In this document: positions 29,701-42,235 of the stretch, piece after piece
How positions within the stretch are numbered: the first letter of the stretch is position 1
Layout: the number at the start of each line of letters is the position of its first letter
Source: Adiantum capillus-veneris
Lineage: Eukaryota; Streptophyta; Polypodiopsida; Polypodiales; Pteridaceae
Assembly (NCBI GenBank): GCA_014529385.2
Contig: CM043942.1
Span: 33,523,969 to 33,587,968 of the forward strand
Reading direction: 5' to 3'
DNA: 64,000 nt
Position numbers and translations under genes: made by a program
The notes under the pieces: generated by a model
Seen by the model: only the letters and a program-made list of their open reading frames with translations
Told to the model about the DNA's origin: nothing
Database searches by the model: none

Positions 29701-32700
29701 CCTTTACTATCTTGTTAGAAACCTGTTTATTTTTTGTCGAAAAGACAAAAACATGCACATTCTGCAAATGAGCATGGACTGGGTTTTATGTTTTTCCAGG
29801 TTTCAAGAAGCTGCAATCTTTGGAACTTTGTGGAGGTGGCATATCTGATATTGGTGTAAAAAATCTTAGAGACCTCACGGCTATGACTTCGTTAAATTTG
29901 TCCCAGAACTTCCTTATTACAGACCATTCTCTAGAGTTTCTCAGTGGTAAGCGCTCTCTTTGTTTTAAGCAAAGCGAGAACTAGTTATATTCATTGAGAA
30001 CTGGGTTTGAAATGCATTGTTTAGCACGATTCTCACACAAACACAGGACTATTAATTTGGCTTGCATGGAAAATATGGTTGTAGGACAAAGCAAAGCCCG
30101 AGTGCACATCATGCATAATGTTTTGCAGGGTATACCGTATAAGATTGCGTTATTTAGTTGAGAGGCATCTTACCAAGGGCAACTAAGAGGGCAGTTACTT
30201 TCTTGCTAAATCCTATCATGCTTTGATATTGACTTGGATTGCCCAAGCAGATAGGATGAATAAGGTTTTTTGTCACACTTCTGAGAGCACCTTGCTCAGA
30301 GTACTCTGTGAGTGCCTAGAGATTAGTCTGACACATTGCGTACTGACCCTGATGGCTATGGCCTCTGATTATTATGATACCCTCTTCACGGAAGATTCAG
30401 TTTCCTCTGCCAGAGAGGAGTTTTGGTCACATGTACGTCCTGTGGTGACTGAGGAGATGCGTCACATGTTATTTAAACTGTTTATGATGACTGAGATGCA
30501 GGCTGCAGTTCGTGGTATTGACAGTTTCTCTTATCCAGGAGGATGAGTTGTCTTGACAGTTCTTTTTGCACCATTGAGAGTTTGGTATCTATGTATTGAA
30601 ACCTCCAGTCTTCCCCGATGGAGTCCTATCATACTCATGTTCTCTGTGTATAAGATATTGGTTCACGTGATTGCGACACGGTGGAACTTTCTCACCAGGT
30701 CTGCGTCACATCTAGCCAGCTACTTGCTATCGTCCTCCTCATTTTTGAGAAGGCATATGATTGAGTAGATTGGCACTTTCTAGAGGGTACCTCGCAGCGG
30801 ATGAGATTTTCAACGCGATGGATTCTCGGTATATATTCTCCATAGATCCGCCTCTAGTGCGGTTGCTATTGGTGGATACAAAGACGAACGCTTTGGCTTA
30901 TCCTGTTAGGTGCAGTACGGATGCCCCCTTCTCCATATGTATCTCTCTTTTTTGCGGAGGCTATGTCGCCCTATCTACAGGGCAAGTCTCTACAGCATTG
31001 CCCCCTCCGTGTGGCCATTGACTGGGGGGCTTGAGGGGAGCTCTTGGGTTAGGAGTATGCAAATGACACTTTACTTGTCTCGGATTATGATGCACATGCC
31101 CTTGACAGTTTGGGTAGAACACTTTCAGTTTTCTGCTTAGCCAGTGGTAGTGACACAAGTCCCACAGGTTTCTGGTATGTGTAGAGGAGTGTCATTGGGG
31201 TCTCTCGGATGACTTTACTTGGGTAGCTAATGGTCATAGCTGTCGTTATTTAAAGTGAGTATTGACATCATTGTATATATTCGGTTTGAGCCAGCCCTGA
31301 AGTCTATATGGAGGAAGCCTTGCCATTGGTCCTCGATGCATCTATCTCTAGCAGACAGGGCTTTCGTTGTGAACCAGGTCCTTCTTGCGACAGTTTGGTA
31401 CACTACATCCTGTTGGACATTGCACAAAGGAGTCTTATCATAGCTGCACCCCCCTGGTCTGCAATTTCTCTGGGGTCGTTCGGTCGAGGCTTGAGACACT
31501 TAGTCATGTGTGGCTTGGCCCATTGTCATTATGCCCAGGGCGGAGGGAGGATTGACTATCATTGATCAGGAGTTGTAGTGTTGTGCATTGCTTTCCAAGT
31601 TCATTGGGAGAGGTCTATTCCCTGGTTATGAGCCTTGGAAGGCATTCTCATATCATTTCCTTTAGCAGTGTGCCTGATTTGGTTTTCTGGATGCAGGCGG
31701 TCCTTGGAGATGTTGTCCATTACTTATGCACTGATGCACCTCCTTGTACAGCTAGGTTCTCTGTGCTTATTGTCAGAGAGGTGAGGGGTGGTGTAATCGA
31801 TAGAAGCCAAGATGTTTGGCTGTTGATTTGGAAATATATGTCAGAGATCATGATGGCCCTCTGTTGGCAGAGATGACTGGTATTGATTGGACCAAATGGG
31901 ATGAAATACCAGCTCACTCTATGCTCAGCGGTTATAGGCTACTTTGATTGATGCTGAGTATATCAGTCGGGAGTTTGCAGCCCAGAGGGGTTGCTGTACG
32001 TATGGCTGAGATTGAGGCAGCTATTCCCGATGCTTGGCATGCTGAGCTTGTGGGGAGAGAGACTTGCCCATTCATGATGGATTCTTTGCTTCTCCTACTT
32101 GCCCCGTTTATGCATGGTGTGGTTCCATTGTCTTTTCGGCCCCTCTAGATGGTGGGTCACCATAGGTCGAGCTTTGGGGGACTCTTCCCACTTTCCTTAT
32201 CTTTTATGCAGCCCATTCGTTTAGTTGGTTCTTGTGGTAAGAGGGCATCTGTGTATCCACTCCTGTTCTGAATCTGCCACTGTCGGGGCTGGCTTGCGAT
32301 CCAGGAGTGTGGATGTGGCCTTCTTGTGAGACACCGGGAGCTTCTCTCTTGTTCTGTGCGCACTGGGATATGCATATTGACAAGGCTACCTATCATCCTT
32401 GCATATGCAACTTTGGCTTGATCAACAGATTTCACATGCTGTCCTGTCCTTTCACAGTTTTGGACATGTATCTGGGACTTGAGCATCAGCAGGCGCATTT
32501 ATACTTCATGTAGATGCTAGCTCATGGGGGAGTACCTGTTGGCTCGGGGGCTACCCAGTCTGGCTCTGGCCATGACCCTACTTGCCAGGGATGTATCACA
32601 GACTCCTCAGTGCTTGCGACATTGTTTCTGGTTATGCCTGTGTGCTCATTTTGTCTGGTTGGCAGTTATGCCAAGCAGGTCTGCAACGAGGCTTGGTGAC

Positions 32701-33595
32701 TTCAAACTTGGGGCGAAGCTGGGGGGCTGCCATCTTAACATTTTTCGGGGTCATAGTTGCTGTATGAGGGGACAAGGACAGATCCGATTTTCTTTCTTAC
32801 CGATTTGGATAGAAATATGGGCATGTTGGACATGCTGCATTCCACGGTGCATGATTTGGACTTCCACCCTTGCGGCATTGTCTTTGTCACCATATGCAGT
32901 ATTACTTTGTGGATTATCTCGATGACTGACGCATCAGTTCAGATATGGTGGAAGCTACTGCACACTTTGCGCAGTCATTGGGATACAAAAGCTGCAGCAG
33001 GAGAGTGTTGTAAGGGGGTCTTTCTCAGGCAGTGGGCGGCACTTCAGTTTTCTTCAGTCTGGATCAGGGGCACATAGCATGGAACTACGCACCTCCTGTG
33101 GTGGTTCACATTACCTTTTTCATACATGCCACAGTGATGTAGAGATACTTTGTGCACATAGGGTACCCACCAGCTATGATAGATGACCAGCACTACTATA
33201 CAAAATTTGACTTCCTTGAAGCATTAGCTTATCGGTAAAACATCATTGTTTAAGATTTTGGGGAGGGAAGCTTTTACCTCTCTAAGAGGGTCTGAGTCTG
33301 CCGAATGTTATGACTTTCTATACATGAGTGCAGCCCTGTCTCAACAGTAATTTGTGTGTAAAGAGTTAAGAATGTTCTACAAGTTTCATTGGCGCCTTGA
33401 TATGTTGCAGGTATGACGGGCCTTGTTTCTTTGAATATTTCAAACACAAAGGTTACAAATGCAGGGCTTCAACATTTGAGATCCCTCTCTAACTTGACTT
33501 CCCTCGCACTACAGGCATGCAAAGTAACAATGCCAGCGGTAGAAAAGCTTCAAGCAACTTTTCTTCCAAATCTTTCAGTTATACGTGTCCAGTGA
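26583..33595 (+). CDS. Leucine-rich-repeat protein gene, C-terminal eight exons (partial)
   Basis: Exons: 26583-26654, 28623-28694, 28949-29020, 29107-29178, 29267-29410, 29624-29695, 29800-29946, 33411-33595. Every intron is GT-AG and phase 1. Most internal exons are exactly 72 nt (one 24-residue repeat), one is 144 and one 147. The joined frame of about 278 codons is open to the TGA at 33593. It gives at least ten LRRs of the cysteine-containing plant/F-box type (LNLDSCKVGDAGLESLKG, LTSLNLDVRQVTDTGLAALT) and a C-terminal cap ending FLPNLSVIRVQ. Order and wording follow the conserved plant LRR protein represented by Arabidopsis AT1G15740. The N-terminal half (F-box-like region and earlier repeats in that family) is not found upstream. 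LRR arrays bind proteins; the exact role is unknown. Confidence 0.9.
26671..26714 (+). repeat. (CT)n microsatellite in LRR intron
   Basis: About 22 CT units starting 16 bp after a splice donor. Confidence 0.97.
27400..27600 (+). repeat. GGA/poly-G/GAA purine block
   Basis: GGA-rich sequence, then an uninterrupted run of about 29 G (27487-27515), then GGA, GCA and GAA units. It can form G-quadruplexes on the coding strand. The exact G count could be affected by sequencing. Confidence 0.9.
27874..28156 (+). repeat. Imperfect tandem duplication in LRR intron
   Basis: Copies 27874-28005 and 28017-28156 both run from CTGAATCCGAA to ACATGGTAGGATTA. The second has an 8-bp addition and scattered changes. 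Confidence 0.88.
30140..33240 (+). pseudogene. L1-like LINE remnant inside the last LRR intron
   Basis: Plus-strand frames give LINE ORF2 pieces in order: a pre-RT segment (YYDTLFTED near 30371, then an EMQAAVRGID stretch), RT motif A (FEKAYD-stop-VDWHFLEG near 30745-30790, the stop replacing an Arg codon), an SPYVSLFFAEAMS-type block near 30930-30975, YANDTLLV at 31056-31079 where YADD is expected, and a later segment (LSLADRAFVVNQVLLATVWY near 31340-31400). Stops and frame changes occur throughout. It lies wholly in the 3464-bp intron 29947-33410, same strand as the gene, and leaves both splice sites intact. Ends are approximate and no target duplication or poly(A) was identified. Confidence 0.8.
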
Positions 33596-35590
33596 CATGG
33601 ATATAAAAAGTAGTTACTGCTGTATCTTCTGTACAGTTCAAATTGATGCTTGAGAAGCATGTCCTGTGTGGAAGCTCTTTTAGAATGAGTGTCTATGGAT
33701 GTAAATAGTGAGCGTCCAATATATGGTTTATACACTTGGTAAGTACTTAGGGAACTGATGGTGGTGGTGCCGCCTACAAAGCTGGGTTAAATTACCCGCA
33801 TCAAGCTAGGTCGGATAGCTTGAAGCTATTCTTGTAAATTCCCGTGTACATATTTGGAGGTCTTGTATTTGCAAACCTCCTCATGCTAATAGCATGGAAA
33901 ATTGTGTCGAAAGTTAATATGGAATGTTGGGCAATGTATGGGGCACAACATATTTCATGGAGGTTATGGAGGGTGTTTCTATGTGCAGGTCTTGTGATTG
34001 CAAACCTCCTCATTTTGGGCCTATATCATGAAAGAGTGGACACACATATCTCGCAATGTGGACGGAATATTGGTGGGTTATATGGACAACACTTGACATG
34101 GAGGTGGTGTTGAAAACATTAGGACGAAAAGTGGGTGCAACCATGTTTATGCCCGCGCCGCACCTTAGGACGAAAAGTGGGTGTATTTATTAGCTTTGGT
34201 TGATGCATATGATAATTCAATCAAAAGATTGTTTAAAAAAAATGCTAGTCACTAAAACTCGTCTTTTTGGGAGTACTTGCTAATGAGAGCACATATTGAA
34301 GGAGGTTGAAAGGCTCTAGTTTTAGGGTATGTACGTTGTAATTTTGTTGCCTGTGCAAGTTTGTTCGTTGTGAAAGATGGTTCCATCTACAAAATAAGAG
34401 CATTGTAAGATGTTTTATAAAGGAATGCGGAAAATACAAGAAAGTAATGCTACAATGAATACACGGTTACTCAACACCATAATCTCAAGTTTGCACACCA
34501 GCTGATCGTCACCGACCACATTGAATGTGAGAATGTTAGCTAAATTATTGTTTTGAAAGTTGTCCTTGCGAGCGTAGCCATCGTTCAAGCTATGCTCGAA
34601 TATTTTGAATATTCGAAAGATGCTAAGAGTGACATCAAAGATAACCCATCAATTATCAATCAAAGAAGGCTAGTATTAACCAATTAAGAGTGCCCTCCAG
34701 GGTAGTGTAGCCAATCAAAGCCCTCAATGAAGAATCCATTGATGAATTTGCAGAAAAGAACATAAACAAGAAATACAAAGATCATTATTATCAGCATATG
34801 TGAAACAAGAATATATTTTGGGTTATGACCTTCACCAGATTAAAGGCCAATTCAAAAGAATGTTTCTTGCTTGCTCATGCAATTTAATATTAGAGATCAA
34901 TATTCAAGAGAACCCTCAAGGGCAGTAAATCCATGCACATTGTGGAATGTAAAAACAAGGACAACCATGTATTATCAAAAGTAAAAGCCAACAAGTAATA
35001 ATAAGTTGATAAAAGACATTATACCTAAATGAGTATATAAGTAAACAAGTAAATACATAATCCTAGGATGTCCAGCCGTTTCATTTCATAGAGGGGTAGC
35101 ATACATAATCCTAGGATGTCCAGCCGTTTCATTTCATAGAGGGGTAGCATTATGTCTAACTGAGTACATAAATAGATATGTAATCCTAAGATGTCCATGC
35201 CTTCACATTGTGTGGAGATAACTTTGTGTGTGTGAGTAGTATTAGTCCCACAGTTGCTAACATCGATATTAGGCCTCAAAGTTATTAATAAAGGTCATAT
35301 AATGGTTTAGAAAAAGAAAAATATAATGAAATATTGACAAAACCATGATATAATTGATACTCATATTTAGAGTTTACAACATCCTAGAGTTTCTTTGAGA
35401 GCTAGAATAAATTTAACAATGACATAGTTGACCATCCATGTTCCAGATATAAGGAGGAGAGATGTTACCTGCCACCATCCAAAAGCAAAAAAATATAGAA
35501 CATTAATTATAGCTAGTTTGTAGATAGGTGTCAATAGCCATCCCTAGTTGTTATCCATTCCCGAGATAACTTATCAACTTAGAAATTCAT
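33596..35590 (+). other. Downstream flank of LRR gene: 3' UTR and repeats, no gene
   Basis: Includes the 3' untranslated region of unknown length. A diverged 129-bp tandem duplication begins GGTCTTGTATTTGCAAACCT at 33859 and recurs at 33988. A GGACGAAAAGTGGGTG motif recurs near 34121 and 34168. The rest is AT-rich without coding signal. Confidence 0.7.
35053..35148 (+). repeat. Perfect 48-bp tandem duplication
   Basis: 35053-35100 and 35101-35148 are identical by eye. Both begin ATACATAATCCTAGGATG. Confidence 0.95.
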
Positions 35591-36150
35591 TGTCATAAAG
35601 GTCTCATATTAAACTGATCATTTTATGTGGGAGAATAAACGGGAAGAAGGGTTAAGATATAGACATGTGCTTATAGATCTATCTCAACACGAGGCCAATG
35701 GTAAAGGGGTCCAAATGAGAGATGGTCCATCAAAGTGCAAGGCTAACCAATGGAGCATAAGACCTTACGGTTAGCTTAATTGAAGATCTCCAATAATTCG
35801 TGTAAAAGTCCTTTGATCTTAGGTAAGCCAGGGATGAGCTTGAGGTGGGAACCCGCCGACCCAAGCTTAAGGTGCTTGAGGTGCTTGTCGTGCTTGATGA
35901 CTAAGCTTCTTGAGGTGCTTGAGGATTGAGATGCTTGAGGTGCTTGATGATTGAGATACTTGAGGTGCTTGTCATGCTTGAGATGCAACGGATGTACTTG
36001 AGGTGAGAACCCAGCCCAAGTTTAAGGGGCTTAAGGGCCAAGCTTGTGGTGAGAACTAGGCCCAAGGTTGAGGGGCTTGAAGTGGCACAAAAGTCAAAGC
36101 TAATCCGTACAAGGAGGGGGTGAGCCCTTCAAGAGGGAGGATGAGAGAGA

Positions 36151-36181
<31 letters not shown>

Positions 36182-37181
36182 AAAGGCATTCTTAGTACAA
36201 AGAAAGCAAAAGGGACACTTGTCAAGTTCCTCCTCATGTTGCCCTCATGGTGTGCATGAAGCCTATTGGTTGGCCACCCAAGGGTCCCAATGATAAATTA
36301 AAAGATTTTACATTTATCAAGTCCCTCTCTTAAAGGGGAAAGGGGGACACTTGTCCCAAGGCTATCCTTGTTAATTGATTTACCTCCTGCTTGTGATTGG
36401 CTAGGCCTGGAGGGGTCCAATGAGCTTCAAGCATGAGTTACAAGGGGGGGTTTTGACCAAGGAAGCTAGGGGCTTGCTTAGGGGGTATACTCTCCCACAC
36501 ACACTCACACATTCTCTCATTGTGTGAAGTGAAAAGCTCCCTCTCCTTTTCCAAGCAAGTAGAGAGGTTGAGAGCCTACACCAACATCTTGGCTATGAAA
36601 TGCAAATCCAACCAAGAGCCATGCTTCAATGCTTAAGCTTGCTATCTTCTCCATCTTCATTACTATGCTATTATGTATACTAGCAAGAAGAGTGATGATA
36701 ACTAAGGAACTAATTCTTTCTCCTATGAAATGTGTCTTCTTCCTCTTCCCTACCCTCATTCCCTGCTAGCACTCTCCACCTTTGAGGGTGTTTGAGGTCT
36801 TGGGACTCAGACTCGAAAGGGTTAATGCTTTCCACAAAGTTTATGTTATGCTTGTGATGCATGAAGCTTTCCATCTTCATTGCATCATCTAAGTCATAAG
36901 GAATATAAAGATTGTATTGTAACAAGTCTCTCTTGATGGGAGAAATCATAATACAACTACCTATTGGAGGAGGGACCGGCTCCACATAAATCCGGTCCTC
37001 AATTGTTGTCATGTTCTCTGAATTCTCTCTCTTGCAAAAGTATTGTTCATGCCAAGTTAACTAAATGCTATGTTTATGTTGTTACCATCAATTATGTTCA
37101 CCCGCTATGCTCACAAAGTAATTTCACAAAAGTACTCTCTAATTTCCACTACTCTCAAGTTCATAGGCCAATTCCATTACA
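35591..37181 (+). repeat. 5' LTR of element 6
   Basis: About 1.59 kb, starts TGTCATAAAGG, ends CCATTACA. It contains a CTTGAGGTGCTTGA minisatellite (about 35870-36000), (CA)n (36153-36176) and CACA/CTC tracts. Confidence 0.85.
35868..36000 (+). repeat. TGCTTGAGG-type minisatellite in element 6 LTR
   Basis: Irregular 9-18 bp units built on TGCTTGAGG and TGCTTGATGA. The matching block in the 3' LTR lies at about 42818-42960. Confidence 0.85.
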
Positions 37182-37182
37182 T

Positions 37183-37194
37183 TGGTATCAGAGT
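37183..37194 (+). other. Primer-binding site of element 6
   Basis: TGGTATCAGAGT, one base after the LTR end. Confidence 0.88.
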
Positions 37195-37616
37195 ATTTGG
37201 TTTCTCTTTTCTTGCTTAAGAAGAGCGGTCCTTAAGTAGCCTATAAATGGTTGATTTTGTTGATTATATTAGGGCAAGTGGAATTGGGATCTATTATTGG
37301 TTTTGTTGAGACCACTATGTGGGATATGGTGCACACCTCGGGAGCTTTGGACTTAATAACAGATTCTTTATAGACCTACGGCTTTACCATTATTGAGCCA
37401 TAAGAAGTCCGAAAGGAGCTAGCCCTCGGCCTCTAATATGTTAGACCTACTCCACTACTCTCTATAATTAACCACTTAGAGTCGTGGGTATAGATACTTA
37501 AGAGCCAATTTTCAAAGGCTAAGAGGAGTGGCAACTAAGGTTTTGAATTGCCAAAGCATACACTAAGTACGTACACAAATTTTGTTACAATAGCTGACAA
37601 TAATCAAGAGAGTAGA

Positions 37617-39105
37617 ATGAACATTGATAGCTTTGATTTTGCACATGAAGCTGCTAATAATGATTCCCCAATGTTTGTAAATTATCTCGTAACTAGCTTG
37701 CAGCTATGGGCAACCTTGGTTTGCAAGACGAAGTTACTCAACAACTTCGCGCTTATGGGATTTTTTTTTCCTTTCCAAGTGGAGAGAGAGCTTAGAAGGC
37801 CTCTTAAAGAGACCCCCAAAAGAAGACTCTCTCCCATATACGAGAGGAGGAATCCAAAGAGCAAGAAAGCAATGAAATTTTAAGTTCCTCTGAAGATGTG
37901 GCTCCACGAAGATGGTGGTTTCGATGATCGCCAACTCCTCCCAAGAGGAAAAGATTAACACACAGTCCTTCTCCTCGTCATTCCGAAACGGAAGAGAGGA
38001 AACAAAGGAAGAAAAGGGCAAAAAAGAGGTCACCCTCTTCTTCTTCTTCTTCATGTTCCTCCTCTTCCGACGAAAGTTATGGATATTCTCTTAGAGAATA
38101 CAAGAGGGGAGGACATCGTAAATCATACCCTGCATGGCGAAGGTCACAAAAACTAAAGAAGTTCAAAGAGGGAGGAAAGAGTATTTCTTTTCTCACCTAT
38201 GATGGCACCTTTGGTGCTACTGACAAAGTGTTGGCCTTCATCCAACAATTGGATGCGGCTTTTGGAGACGAGGGCTTCACAGAGTCCTCCCAGCTACGCC
38301 ATGTAGCTATGCACTTCCAAAAATCATCTCGTCAATGGTGGGCTAGCCTTCATGGCAACGACGAAGCCCCAAAGACATGGAAAACTCTACGAGTTTCCAT
38401 CATGAAGCAATTTCTTGCAAGTGATGCAAAAGACAAAGTGCTTACCGAATGGCGCATCTTGAACCTTCTCTCTCATGAGTCTATCCACAAGTATGTAGAC
38501 AAGTTTTGGGATTTACATCTCAAGGCTACTGTCTTTCAAAAAAATAGACTTTGCTGAGCAAAAGTAACAATTCTGTGCGGGAGATGGCTGAATCAATCAA
38601 CTCTCAGTAGCCTAGTTCTATCAGGAAGTAATCCCTCACACCATGGTTGCTTCACGCATCAATTTCCATCAAGGGGCTAGACGGAATGTCAAGCCCATGG
38701 AAAACAAAGACAAAAATGTTGCAAAGGGAAAAACCAATGCTCAAAATTCTTCCCAAGGCACTTCCAACAACAACAACAACAATCGGTCAAGGGAGAAGGG
38801 AGTTTACAAAGGCAAAAAAAAACTCTCTCTTGAAGAGCTTGAAGCTTTTTGCAACGACCATAAGTGTTTCAAGTGTGGGGATGGCTATTGTTCTTGCCCC
38901 AAGAAGAATGCTCGCAATGAGACTCCTAGGGCTTCCACCATCAAAGCTCCAAAAGAGGATGTTCATTGCAAAGGATCATCACTTTCCTATGCTTGGAAAA
39001 AGGTAAGGAGCATGATGCCTTCATCTTGTTTGACCCTGGCTCTACTCACAAATTCATATCAACGGAGTTGACCACCAAGTTGGGCATTCAAGATTTGGAG
39101 ATGTG
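37617..39105 (+). pseudogene. gag: gag and protease start of element 6
   Basis: A possible start is ATG 37617 (MNIDSFDFAHEAANND), followed by frame changes. The gag core is open at 38228-38557 (AFIQQLDAAF, RQWWASLHG, SIHKYVDKFWDLHLKA). A Lys/Asn linker leads to CFKCGDGYCSC near 38866-38900, a damaged CCHC knuckle lacking the His and normal spacing. A frame change then gives ILFDPGSTHKFIS near 39022-39060, a retropepsin active site in the Asp-Pro-Gly-Ser form seen in some plant Gypsy elements. A TGA near 39103 interrupts, and the protease resumes at 39110 (DAIIGAPWLITW near 39240-39275). Confidence 0.82.
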
Positions 39106-39109
39106 AGAT

Positions 39110-42100
39110 ATGGTAATGACTGACACAACTTTCAAGGGACAGCAAGCCTCCGTTACTCCCTTGATTGGGAAGTTGAGGCTTCATGTCCAAAGCTATGTCG
39201 ACAAAGAAAACTTTTTCATCTCTCCACTCCAACATGAGGATGCTATCATAGGGGCGCCATGGTTAATCACATGGCTTCGAAAGCTCCCTAAAAGGAGAAT
39301 CTACTTCACCTAAAGGGAGGAAAAACATGTATATAGATGCTAGTGAGCGTAGTTGCACTATTCTACTTGTAAATCCTCCCGCTTTTGATAAATCAATGAA
39401 GAGCTGAGTTTCTGCGTACATGATTTTTGCCAAAGAGTCTCTAAAAGATCCTAATGTTCATCAAATGTAAATGGTAGGAATCAAGAGGAGTTAGACTTGT
39501 CTAATTTTCTAAAAGAATTCCAAGATGTATTCATCGACGATATCCCTATGGACTTACCTCCAACACGAGGGGATGATGACCATCGCATTGAGCTCCTTCC
39601 AGGAAGCTCACCGCCTAACAAGCTCAACAAGAGGAGATCATGAGGCAGGTACATGAATTGGTAGACAAAGGGATGATGAGGCCTAGTTACTCTCCCTTTT
39701 GTTCTCCAGTCCTTTTAGTACAAAAGAAAGATGGTACATACTGTATGTGTGTGGACTATCGAGCACTAATCCATAAAAGGCTCTACCTACTTCAATAGGA
39801 TTGACCTTAAAAGTGGCTATAATCAAATAAGGATAGTGGATGAAGATATCCTAAAGATCGCATTTTTGACAACGTTTGGTCTTTTATGAATATCTAGTCA
39901 TGTCTTTTGGCTTGACTAATGCACCAACTACGTTTAGTCGTCTAATGGAGAAAATTTTTAGACCTTACCGCAAATTCACTGGAGTGTTCTTTGATGATAT
40001 CATCATCTGCTCCAAGTCTTTGGAGGAACATAAGCAATATCTCCAAGTGATTTTTCAAGCATTGAGGAAGAACAAGCTTTTTCTCAACCAAAAGCAAAGC
40101 AAATTTTTCCTTCAAGAGATTCAATACCTAGGTCCTATTATCTCTCAAGATGGTATCCGTATGGATCCATCAAAGTTAGAGGTAATAAAAGCATGGCCTA
40201 ATCCAAGGAATCTACATGAGCTAAGAAGCTTTATTGGTATGTGCGCATGCTATAGACGCTTCATAGCAAAAGTCTCTTAAATAGCAGGACCACTACATGA
40301 CTTAACTAAGAAGAACGTTAAGTATGTATGGAGTGCTAAGGAGCAAATTCTTTTGATAAGCTCAAAGAAAAGCTTACCTCCCAACCAGTCCTCATGCTTC
40401 TAGGTCTCTCAAAGCCATTTGAGGTCCAATGTGATGCTTGTGGTGATTGCCTTGGAGCAGTTTTGCTTCAATAAGGGCATGCTGTAGCATATGAGCGCCG
40501 AAGGCTCAATACCGATGAACAAGTCTTGGGCATTTATGAGAAAGAGCTTTTAGTTGTTCTACATGCCCTACACACATGGAAACACTATTTATTGGGGACT
40601 CCATTTATTCTTTAAACCGACCACCAAAGTCTCAAGTATTTCATGACACAAACCAAACTTTCCGACAAAAAAATGAGGTGGGCAAATTTTCTTTTGCAAT
40701 CTAATTTTCATATTGCTCACATTGCGGGTAAGCGCAATCAAGTGGCTGATGCACTTTCACGACGACCAAAAGTTAATGTGGTGTCTATAGCTACTCACAA
40801 TGATCTATTCTCCATGATAGATGAGTATGCTACTGACCCTGACTTTAGAGACACAATGTCAGCCCTTGCTTTGGAAAGAAAGAGGAACCATTCACCTTGC
40901 AGGATGGTTATCTTCTCCATGGCAATAGGCTCTATGTTACCCATTCCCTCCATGAGAAAGTTATGTATGAATCCCATGCTCCTCCCTATGTGGGGCATAG
41001 AGGCATTCAACCTACTCTTCGAGGAGTAGAGACATATTTCTATTGGCCTGCCATGAAAGTGGACATAAAAGAGTATGTTTCAAAATGTGTAGTATGCCAA
41101 AAGACCAAGTATGATAAAGGGAAGCAACCTGGATTACTCCAGCCATTGCCTATCCCAAATTTACCATTGGAGAATATATCCATGGATTTCATCTTTGGAT
41201 TACCCAAGTCTATCCATGGGAATACGGGAATATGGACAATAGTCGATAGGTTTAGAAAGCAAACACACTTTATTCTTGTGAAAAAGACTATTAAGGCACA
41301 CCAAAATGGAAACTCTCTTCATTTCAAATACCATGGATTACCAACATCCATCGTGTCAGATAGAGATCCTAGAATGACCATTAATTTTTGGAAAGGTGTC
41401 TTTGAAAATCTAGGAACAAGATTGAATTTCTCGTTAGCCTACCATCCACAAACGGATGGCCAAAGTGAGATAGCCAATTTTACGATACATGATCTACTAA
41501 AGACTTATGTTACAAAAGTAGATCAATACTCAAAAATAGAAAAATTACTTATCTCTTGAAGAAATAATACTGTACATATTTCTATGGGAAAAGCACCTTT
41601 TGAGATCATTGAGGGAAGACCTAAAAGTCCCTTGCTACTCAAAGTACATGGGAAGATCTTCGCTGTCGATGAGTATAGCCATGACCTACAAGAATCTTTT
41701 CAAAAGATTAAGGAGGTTATATCCATCTCTCAACAAAGGCAAAAAGCTACCGCTGACAAGCACAGAAGGGCCTTAACATTCAAAGAAAATGATTGGTTCT
41801 TACTTAAGTTTCCTAAGGCTTGATTGAGGCAAACCACGGGCAAAAATCCTACGGGCCATCAAAAGTATTATGCTAAGATGCTATGGTCCTTTCCAAATCT
41901 TGAAACGTATTAATGAGACGGCTTACCAACTCAAGTTGCCCAACCATTGGCTCATACACAATGCTTTTCATGTGAGCCTACTTAAGCCCTACAAAGGAGA
42001 TCCACCAAGTGAACCAATTATTGAAGACCCTCCCAAAGTCGAAGACCAAGAAGAGGTGCTACAACCCGAAGCTATCCTTTGGCATGAAGACAAGGTACTA

Positions 42101-42235
42101 CGACATGGTAAGATTATATGACAATATCTTATTAAGTTCAAAAATTATCCTTTTGAAGATGCTAGATGGATGCAAGGAATACAACTTAAGGATAGTATGA
42201 ACCTTGTCAATGCTTACAATGCTACATTAGAGTAA
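39110..42235 (+). pseudogene. pol: pol of element 6: protease end, RT, RNase H, integrase, chromodomain
   Basis: RT starts near 39640 (VHELVDKGMMRPSYSPFCSP). A deletion/frameshift lies near 39770. 39876-40280 is open and includes MSFGLTNAP and FFDDII (39988-40005). RNase H pieces (CDACG, YEKELLVV, TDHQSLKYF, ADALSRR) span 40430-40770. Integrase is open 40897-41559: zinc module HAPPYVGHRG and CVVC, catalytic residues in MDFIFG, SDRDP and QSEIAN, with 58 residues between the two Asp. 41584-42235 gives the C-terminal segment (LPNHWLIHNAFHVSLLKP) and a chromodomain-like block (YLIKFKNYPFEDARWM) after a TGA near 42118, ending at TAA 42233. Integrase catalytic residues are intact although the whole is not expressible. 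Confidence 0.88.

Noticed and set aside
30553-31140. Several plus-strand frames in the LRR intron as possible extra exons
   Set aside because: They contain LINE RT motifs in broken frames and do not encode LRRs; the splice sites of the neighbouring exons skip them.
33844-34113. Plus-strand frame of 89 codons with hydrophobic stretches after the LRR gene
   Set aside because: It is two diverged copies of a 129-bp duplication whose length happens to keep frame; no protein similarity seen.
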